From: an uncultured Parvibacter sp.
GTDB lineage: Bacteria > Actinomycetota > Coriobacteriia > Coriobacteriales > Eggerthellaceae
Reading direction: 5' to 3'
DNA length: 27,269 bases
Assembly: GCA_910587945.1 (NCBI GenBank)
Contig: CAJUNI010000025.1
Location: forward strand, 1-27,269
Part shown: in pieces, positions 21,964 through 27,269 of the stretch
How positions within the stretch are numbered: the first letter of the stretch is position 1
Layout of the letters: every line of letters begins with the position of its first letter
Position numbers and translations under genes: made by a program
Notes under the pieces: generated by a model
What the model saw: the letters and a program-made list of their open reading frames with translations, nothing else
Database searches by the model: none
Told to the model about the DNA's origin: nothing

Positions 21964-23343
21964 TTAGGCTTCGCTCGCTTCTTTCTTCTGGCTGCGACGC
22001 CACGCGACAAAGGCAACGATGGCGGCAACGGCGGCCAGCGCGGCCACGGTTCCTACAATGGCCATAGCGGTGGTATCACCCGTTTGAGCAAGGGTTTCAC
22101 CTTGACGCAAGCCAGTTTCGTAGACGTTGCGGACATATTCAGCCTCCGAAGGCGGAACGGGGTTTTCAATCATTTCGTCGGTAATCTCGATGGTGTCGTC
22201 AGCATCGCCGCTGTTAATGAAGTCATCAATCACTTCGTCATCGGGAGGTAGCACGGATTCGAAATCGTCCTTGTCGAATTCGGTATCTCCGGGGAGATCT
22301 GGGGTGGTGCCATCGCCAGGTGTGGTCACGCCACCCGTGGGATCATCAGGGGGAATGGTGCCTTCGTTATCCGGCGGGGTGGTGGTGCCACCATTGCCGT
22401 TATCCGGCGGGGTGGTGGGTTCGCTGGGATCGGGTTTCAGCTCGTTATCGCCCGGCCCCGGAGCGCCATCCGGAAGGTTGGCTGAATCGGGCACGTAGAG
22501 GACGTTAATGACGTTGTCATCGTTGTCAACGCCCAAACGAATCTCGGCCGGATAGGTATCTACGACATAGGTACCATCGATCTTGTATTCATAGGCATCG
22601 CCCTTTACGAGCTGATCAAAGCGTTGGTTCGTAAAGGTTTCAGAACCCATTTTGATGAATTCGACATCATCGGGCGCGAGGGCTTCCGACCAATTGTCGG
22701 CACTCAGATCCGCGTTTACCATGAGATAGTAATTAACGGTGTATTCCGCATTCCATAGTTTGAAGTAGAACAACTTAATGACGTTGTCGTCAGGGTTTGA
22801 GCTCACTACGAGGCGTGCCGGCCATGCATCCCAGAAGAAGTGCCCGGGGATATCAACTACATAGTCCCAGGTATTGATTATTTGACCTTCGGTGAGACCT
22901 GTGAGTTGGTAGGTACCGAGCAGACGACGGCCTTCGTCGTTAGCGGGGTTATCTTCATCTTCGTAATTCATGTTTTCCCAGTACTCCAGCGTGACTACGC
23001 AGTCTGTGGCGGGCTGAGATTCCGCGGCTTGACCGTCGGTGTTGGTGTTGCCGGATGTGGTTGAGGAAGAGGCTTCCCCAGCGACGGCTTCGTCGCTTTG
23101 ATTATTGGCGCCCGTGAAAATTTCAGCGGTATTGGCAGCTTCGGCAGCATCAAGGGCTGCGTTTTGTAAGGTGGCTTCCACTGCCTCTTCAGCGCTCGAG
23201 GGCTCGAGATTGGCTTCGGTGGCAGCATCCTGACTTGCTGTGTCGGTGGTGGTGTCTGCATAGGACAGCGCCGGAAGGGTAATTCCGAGGATCACCGCAA
23301 AGGCAAGAAGGGTGAGCGATAGTTTTTTTGTTACGGCCGACAT
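21964..23343 (-). CDS. LAQTG-anchored surface protein with MucBP-like repeats
   Basis: This 459-aa protein has a typical signal peptide (basic 'TKK', a hydrophobic core, cleavage near 'LSYA' at about residue 30). An acidic Ala/Thr-rich stretch comes first. Two related modules follow at about residues 140-290 ('YTVNYYL', 'DDNVIKLFYF', 'DDNVINVLYV'), which resemble MucBP-type beta domains. A Pro/Gly/Thr-rich spacer then leads to LAQTG (418-422), a hydrophobic segment and an 'RRSQKK' tail, a complete sorting signal. LAxTG is favoured by class E sortases of Actinomycetota (family knowledge); no sortase is in this window. AGGAGGT sits 7 nt before the ATG, an excellent ribosome-binding site. It is probably a wall-anchored adhesin. 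Confidence 0.88.
   Translation of the reverse strand: MSAVTKKLSLTLLAFAVILGITLPALSYADTTTDTASQDAATEANLEPSSAEEAVEATLQNAALDAAEAANTAEIFTGANNQSDEAVAGEASSSTTSGNTNTDGQAAESQPATDCVVTLEYWENMNYEDEDNPANDEGRRLLGTYQLTGLTEGQIINTWDYVVDIPGHFFWDAWPARLVVSSNPDDNVIKLFYFKLWNAEYTVNYYLMVNADLSADNWSEALAPDDVEFIKMGSETFTNQRFDQLVKGDAYEYKIDGTYVVDTYPAEIRLGVDNDDNVINVLYVPDSANLPDGAPGPGDNELKPDPSEPTTPPDNGNGGTTTPPDNEGTIPPDDPTGGVTTPGDGTTPDLPGDTEFDKDDFESVLPPDDEVIDDFINSGDADDTIEITDEMIENPVPPSEAEYVRNVYETGLRQGETLAQTGDTTAMAIVGTVAALAAVAAIVAFVAWRRSQKKEASEA
22365..22418. repeat. 21-bp direct repeat in the Pro-rich spacer
   Basis: CGTTATCCGGCGGGGTGGTGG occurs at 22365-22385 and again at 22398-22418, 33 bp apart, so it adds or removes 11 codons in frame. 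It encodes the 'TTPPDN' units of the surface-protein spacer and could vary in length by slippage. Confidence 0.85.
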
Positions 23344-23484
23344 GGCTCTACCTCCTAAAGATGACTGACTTCATCCTAGGAAGCGAGGGAGGCAATCGTT
23401 CGAACAATGGGGGCTTGTGAAGAGCGCGGCAGCGAACCGTTGCCGAGGGGAAATGATGGTTACGGAAGCGACAAAATGTGCTGA

Positions 23485-23820
23485 CTAGGTTGTTTTCTTA
23501 GAGGGAGAAGGCCGCAATTTTTTGCCCAGATAGCGCGCGGTCATAACAGGATGGCGCAGGAGCATACGAGGCGCGGCATAGGCCATGATGGTTTTGATGC
23601 GCGCTTGGGATTCGCCCCGCTGACAGTGAATAGTGCAGTCTTGGCAATTGCCCGCATGGTTGTAGGGGCACTGAAGGGTTTTGAGAAGCGTGCCCTCAAT
23701 GGCTTCGCGGCAGGAAGGGCACAGGCCTTGGGCATCCTTGGGCTCATCGAGGTGATGGGCGCGACAATAGATGAAGCCAATAGCCTCAAGGGTCTGCCGA
23801 TCTTTCTCCGCGTTTGTCAT
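23485..23820 (-). CDS. Nitrous oxide-stimulated promoter family protein
   Basis: This 111-aa Cys-rich protein matches the family by its C-terminal core: 'C..CTIHC' followed by 'QARIKTIMAYAAPRMLLRHPVMTARYL', close to the usual 'CPVHCY.PEMREKIREVMR.SGPRMLL.HP' pattern. Other Cys are in 'YCRAHH' and 'CPSC'; together they could hold one or two metal sites. The family name comes from an old promoter screen and the biochemical role is not established. The ATG at 23820 has no Shine-Dalgarno; a TATACT box ends 8 nt upstream. It is a monocistronic gene between the surface protein and the SDR gene. Confidence 0.82.
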   Translation of the reverse strand: MTNAEKDRQTLEAIGFIYCRAHHLDEPKDAQGLCPSCREAIEGTLLKTLQCPYNHAGNCQDCTIHCQRGESQARIKTIMAYAAPRMLLRHPVMTARYLGKKLRPSPSKKTT

Positions 23821-23828
23821 AGCTACGC

Positions 23829-23834
23829 AGTATA
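23829..23834 (-). promoter_or_regulatory. -10 box for a probably leaderless transcript
   Basis: TATACT on the minus strand ends 8 nt before the ATG at 23820, so transcription should start at or next to the first codon. No recognisable -35 is seen. Confidence 0.4.
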
Positions 23835-23948
23835 GAGAACAACGCAGATGCGCCTAGGAGGAATTTGAGTCTCCATGAGGCTGACAACACTCAAGTGAGG
23901 TGGTGGAGCTTGGGGTTCTGATGGTCTGAGGGCACGGGAGCCGCAGCA

Positions 23949-23984
23949 TCCTGGGTGGCGGAGTGTGTACCTCACCACCCAGGA
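23949..23984 (-). terminator. Hairpin after the SDR gene
   Basis: TCCTGGGTGG (23949-23958) and CCACCCAGGA (23975-23984) form a perfect 10-bp stem, with an inner GAG/CTC extension. It starts 24 bp past the SDR stop on the minus strand. There is no T-run, so it may end transcription weakly. Confidence 0.55.
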
Positions 23985-24008
23985 GTCATTTGCTGGTGGA
24001 GCGAGCGA

Positions 24009-24761
24009 TTAAGAGCGAGCCAGCCCGTCTACGGGGAGGACAGCGCCCGAAACGTAAGAGGCCATATCAGAGGCCAGGTAGAGGAAGGCGTTGGCGATAT
24101 CGGAGGGCTCTGCCATGCGCATCAGCGGAATGGAATCGATGATGGGCTTGATGAGTTCTTCGGGAAGCACATCCACCATGTCCGTATGGGTGACACCAGG
24201 TGCCACGGCGTTCACGCGGATGTTGTCGGCGGCCAGTTCGCGCGCCAAGCAAAGGGTTAAGCCATTGACGGCAAACTTGGAGGTGGGGTAAGCGCAGCCA
24301 GAGGGCTGACCATACTTGGATACCATCGAGGAGGTGTTGATGATGCTGCCACCTTCGCCCTGGGCTCGCATGATTTCAGCAGCCGCTTGGCTGCACACAA
24401 AGGTCGCGGTTACGTTCAAGTCCATGACCTGCTTGAATTCGTCCACCGTGTAGTCGGCAAGAGCCGTACGGGAGCTCATGCCAGCGTTGTTGCAGAGGAT
24501 GTCCAGGCGACCGAAGTTTTTAACGACGGAATCGAAGGCCTCTTTAACCGCAGTCGGGTCGGTCAGGTTGGGGGCTAAAGCCATAACCCCTTCGCTATAG
24601 CCTTCTTCGGCCAGCTTAGCGAGCGCTTTATCAGCGGTTTCAGGCTTCGAACCGCAAAGGGCAACCTTCGCGCCGTTCTTCAAAAAGTCTTTCACAATGG
24701 CATAGCCAATGCCGCGAGTGCCACCGGTAACAACGGCTACTTTTCCATCTAAGATTCCCAT
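24009..24761 (-). CDS. Short-chain dehydrogenase/reductase (FabG/HSDH-like)
   Basis: This 250-aa classical SDR binds NAD(P) and is expected to be a cytoplasmic tetramer. It has TGGTRGIG (12-19) for cofactor binding, NNAG (91-94), N116, S145, Y158 and K162 as the catalytic tetrad, and the C-terminal 'SGAVLPVDGLARS'. R16 in the Gly-rich loop leaves NADP a reasonable guess. The ATG is preceded by AAGGAGA at 7 nt. Relatives in Eggerthellaceae include hydroxysteroid dehydrogenases and 3-oxoacyl-ACP reductases, but there is no acyl-lipid or steroid gene next to it here, so the substrate stays open. It is a single-gene unit. Confidence 0.93.
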   Translation of the reverse strand: MGILDGKVAVVTGGTRGIGYAIVKDFLKNGAKVALCGSKPETADKALAKLAEEGYSEGVMALAPNLTDPTAVKEAFDSVVKNFGRLDILCNNAGMSSRTALADYTVDEFKQVMDLNVTATFVCSQAAAEIMRAQGEGGSIINTSSMVSKYGQPSGCAYPTSKFAVNGLTLCLARELAADNIRVNAVAPGVTHTDMVDVLPEELIKPIIDSIPLMRMAEPSDIANAFLYLASDMASYVSGAVLPVDGLARS

Positions 24762-24823
24762 GATGATCTCCTTATCGTGAGGGATGAGCTTCGGGAGCGC
24801 ACGTTTCTAACGAGCGCGCTTGG

Positions 24824-25183
24824 TGGCCGACTCTGCTGGCCGTGATCCTGGCCAACAACTGAGCCGACGCCTAAGGTTTCATCCTACCGGTTGGGTGTGA
24901 GTGGTGCGCTGACATTGAAAGAACTTTACGCAACTGAAACTCACCCGAGCGCCTGAGTGTGGGCTGGCAGGGGTGTCAGGAGCGGGTGCGACCCCCTGAA
25001 CTTCAGTAAGCGCCGAAGAATGGTCGTAGTTCCGCTTAAGCCTGCCGAACGCAGGGGAAGTGATCACGGCTTCCTGCGGCGGGGCAGGCCACCGAAGAAG
25101 CGGTCGCGGCCTTGGGGCGGCTGTGGTAGGATAAGGCCACACTACCCACCTAAGCGGGAACCGTGTTTTCGCTTAGTGCGGTT
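24824..25183. promoter_or_regulatory. Intergenic region between SDR and kinase genes: tandem TGGCCR boxes and paired hairpins
   Basis: The 483-bp gap 24762-25244 contains no supported gene. TGGCCG, TGGCCG and TGGCCA occur at 24824, 24837 and 24849, 12-13 bp apart, upstream of the SDR gene. Before the kinase, CTAAGCG/CGCTTAG (25150-25176) and AACCG/CGGTT (25159-25183) overlap, so only one can form at a time; a T-rich stretch follows the second (25182-25193). This resembles a small attenuator. Confidence 0.3.
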
Positions 25184-25244
25184 GTTGTCTTTTCCGAGTA
25201 CAGCAGCCTTACACGCAACAGAAACCCACCAGAGAAGGCGCCCC

Positions 25245-27269
25245 GTGGCACGGCAAAAACTCCTGTTGGATAGATATCGCATTATTGAAGCCATCGGCTC
25301 AGGCGGCTATGGCACGGTTCAGCATGCCTACGACACGCGGCTCAAGCGTGACGTGGCCATCAAGTCTATTCCCTTGTCCGAAGCGGATTTGGCTCGGGCT
25401 CGATTGCTGGCTACCGAGGCGCGTTTGGCGGAGCTTTTGGCCGAAAACGAAGGAATGGCTCTTGCTGCCACCGATGAGGCCCAAGCGCTTGCGGCCCTGA
25501 TGGGGGACGATACCCAGTTTTCTCCCGCGCTATCTGCGGAGATGGATGAGGCTAACTCAGGAGCGCCGGCATCAGTCGTCGTCCAAGAAGCGCTGGCGGG
25601 CGAATCGGGGGACGCGGAATCTGGGGTTGCAGCTTCAGGCGTGGAGGATGCGGGACATGCGGTTGCGACGGCTGAGGCAGTTGAGCTTGCACCCTGGGAA
25701 GAGGAGCCCGCAGCATCGTTGGGGCAGCCCCAGAGCGTGCAGCCCCAAGAAGCGGCCGTGCGCACCACGGACGTGAGTGAAATCATTGCCGCTCCAGCGG
25801 GAGCCTGGAGTATTGATTTTTCTGAGAGCAGTGCCGACCGTGAGATGGGCGAGTCGCGGGACCAACGTGTTGGTGTTCCCTCTGATTTCGCGGACACTGC
25901 CGAAGTTGAGAGCGCCGTTGAAGATGAAGATGATGACGATGCGGCCTTTGAGGCTGAGTTTCAGCGCAAATTAGCGCGATCTCGCCATGCGTCGCCGGCT
26001 CAGGTTTCCGCACCAGCGCTTTCCGTGGCGCCGGAATCTTTCTCGAGTAATGATGGTTTCGAGAGTGCTGCGTCTCAGTATGCCCCCGGGGCGGGGACGT
26101 CTTCCCAGGTAGAGTCCGGCTCGTTGTGGGTTCCTTCCGAGCCAGCCTTCTTCCAAGAACGGGAGCGCCTTTCGGCCAAGCACAAGCGGGTTCATGAGGC
26201 TATTCGTGGTGCGGTTTTTGAGCCAGCGCCCGCTGATCCGTTGACGGTAGCGCAGGGAACCGATGGTGCGACAGGCGCGGAGGCGGTGGCTCCGAGTGCC
26301 CAGGGTATGCCCGAAATCACGTTTGAGCCAGAAGTGCCTGTTGGGAGCCGTGCGACCGACCCATGGGATGCAGATTCTGGTAGGGGAGCGACGGGGATCG
26401 ATGGGGATGTTGCTGCTGCTTCTGCGGGGGCTGTAGCGGTTGACGATGCTGTCGCTTTTGTTCCCCAGACGATTGCGGAAGTTGCGCCAGTTGATGAGGA
26501 TGCGGCCTTTGCTCTCGACAGCACTGCTGCCGCAGTTATGCCGGGCGAGCCGTTCCCTTCCGCTTCCGAACAAGGAGAAGGGGAGAGCCTAGCGGTTTCT
26601 TCGGGCGAAGCTATGGTGCCCCAAGCCGCGTGGGAGCAACTCCAAACAACATCCGAACAGCCTCAAAGCTCGAACGATCTTGCGACCTTATCCGAGTCCA
26701 TTGAGCTCGACGACGATGATCTGTTCGATCATATTCCCGGCCTCGAAGAAGCGCGTACCGCCGCACAGCTTTCAGATCCGCATATCGTGACGGTCTACGA
26801 TTGCGAAGTGCACAACAACGTGGCCTACATCATCATGGAATATGTGGAGGGAAAGACCCTGACGGCGCTTTTGCGTGAGGCAGGGGATAGCATCACCCTC
26901 GATTTGGTGGCTGCAGTGGTGGATGCCATTGCGCTTGCGCTGGAAGCGGCCCAAGCAGGCAATGTGCTCCATCTTGATATCAAGCCTGACAACGTGTTGG
27001 TCAATACCCAAGGCATTGTTAAAGTTACGGACTTCGGCCTGGCCCGGCTGGTGGAAGGCGGGGAGCCGGGCAGTACAAACGGTGGCACCATTGGCTATAT
27101 GCCGCCGGAGCAAATGAATCTTGAGGACTTGGATGCGCGCACCGATGAATGGGCGCTTGCGGCCATAACCTACGAGATGCTGTCGGGGACTAATCCATTC
27201 ATCGTGCCGTCTTTAGACGACGCTGAACAGGCCATCCTTGAAGCCGAATTGGTCTACCCGTCCTTATGT
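25245..27269 (+). CDS. Hanks-type Ser/Thr protein kinase with giant N-lobe insertion (3' partial)
   Basis: The frame runs from GTG 25245 (AGAAGG upstream) to the window edge, 675 residues with no stop. The kinase N-lobe starts normally, with glycine loop GSGGYG (18-23) and K40 in 'DVAIK'. Helix C ('EEARTAAQLSDPHIV', E502) and the rest appear only about 460 residues later: 'YIIMEYVEG', 'HLDIKPDN' (D578, K580, N583), DFG (596-598) and 'GTIGYMPPEQ'. In PknB the lysine and helix-C glutamate are about 20 residues apart. The extra ~440 residues are Ala/Glu/Ser/Pro-rich with an acidic tract ('EDEDDDDAAFEAEF') and one helical basic patch ('RERLSAKHKRVHEAI'). 'HLD' replaces HRD, so it is a non-RD kinase. 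All catalytic residues are present, so activity is plausible. Substrates and C-terminal domains are not visible. Confidence 0.88.
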   Translation, partial: MARQKLLLDRYRIIEAIGSGGYGTVQHAYDTRLKRDVAIKSIPLSEADLARARLLATEARLAELLAENEGMALAATDEAQALAALMGDDTQFSPALSAEMDEANSGAPASVVVQEALAGESGDAESGVAASGVEDAGHAVATAEAVELAPWEEEPAASLGQPQSVQPQEAAVRTTDVSEIIAAPAGAWSIDFSESSADREMGESRDQRVGVPSDFADTAEVESAVEDEDDDDAAFEAEFQRKLARSRHASPAQVSAPALSVAPESFSSNDGFESAASQYAPGAGTSSQVESGSLWVPSEPAFFQERERLSAKHKRVHEAIRGAVFEPAPADPLTVAQGTDGATGAEAVAPSAQGMPEITFEPEVPVGSRATDPWDADSGRGATGIDGDVAAASAGAVAVDDAVAFVPQTIAEVAPVDEDAAFALDSTAAAVMPGEPFPSASEQGEGESLAVSSGEAMVPQAAWEQLQTTSEQPQSSNDLATLSESIELDDDDLFDHIPGLEEARTAAQLSDPHIVTVYDCEVHNNVAYIIMEYVEGKTLTALLREAGDSITLDLVAAVVDAIALALEAAQAGNVLHLDIKPDNVLVNTQGIVKVTDFGLARLVEGGEPGSTNGGTIGYMPPEQMNLEDLDARTDEWALAAITYEMLSGTNPFIVPSLDDAEQAILEAELVYPSLC

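Noticed and set aside
24880..25140. SRP RNA, tmRNA, RNase P RNA or 6S RNA in the SDR-kinase gap
   Set aside because: Signature sequences of these RNAs are absent; only short hairpins occur.
1..27269. Insertion sequences, integrases or prophage parts
   Set aside because: No transposase, integrase or phage-like protein was found; the tRNA-Leu gene is intact, without a visible duplicated 3' end.

Overview
The window looks like a chromosomal segment of an Eggerthellaceae-type gut anaerobe (Actinomycetota, Coriobacteriia). The clues are a moderately GC-rich sequence, a LuxR-family regulator with a large multi-spanning membrane domain, paralogous DMSO-reductase-family molybdoenzymes with tiny Fe-S partners and MFS transporters, and surface proteins with LAQTG-like sorting tails. 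Genus and species cannot be fixed from the sequence alone.

Layout. (1) 3-10076, all + strand: a membrane LuxR regulator (5' end outside the window), then a seven-part metabolic block: molybdoenzyme 1, 8-Cys Fe-S protein 1, MFS 1, MFS 2, molybdoenzyme 2, Fe-S protein 2. It looks like an internally duplicated cassette for uptake and anaerobic reduction of a small molecule. Catechol or polyphenol dehydroxylation is the best family-based guess, but the substrate is unknown. (2) 10227-11775: a tiny Cys-rich zinc-ribbon protein, then the ribosomal protein operon rplM-rpsI with a clear terminator. (3) 11946-14273 (-): a secreted GLUG-repeat surface protein with a degenerate sorting signal and a 28-bp tail duplication. 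(4) 14556-15857: a LysR regulator divergent from a PQ-loop (SemiSWEET-like) membrane protein. (5) 15974-21590 (+): response regulator, histidine kinase, ABC ATPase and FtsX-type permease, a Bce/Mac-like stress or efflux module. The permease frame is cut by one in-frame TGA. (6) 21715-24761 (-): tRNA-Leu(CAG) with terminator, an LAQTG surface protein, a nitrous-oxide-stimulated-promoter family protein and an SDR oxidoreductase. (7) 25245-27269 (+, runs off the end): a Hanks-type Ser/Thr kinase whose catalytic domain is split by about 440 extra residues between the VAIK lysine and helix C.

How the genes work together. The LuxR protein probably senses a ligand and switches on the molybdoenzyme block. 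The MFS proteins move substrate or product, and the cytoplasmic molybdoenzymes (no Tat signal, no membrane anchor) use electrons delivered through the 2x[4Fe-4S] partners. The two-component system probably controls the ABC transporter next to it. The strongest leads are the duplicated molybdoenzyme cassette with its atypical Cys pattern, the kinase with the giant N-lobe insertion, and the in-frame TGA in the permease.
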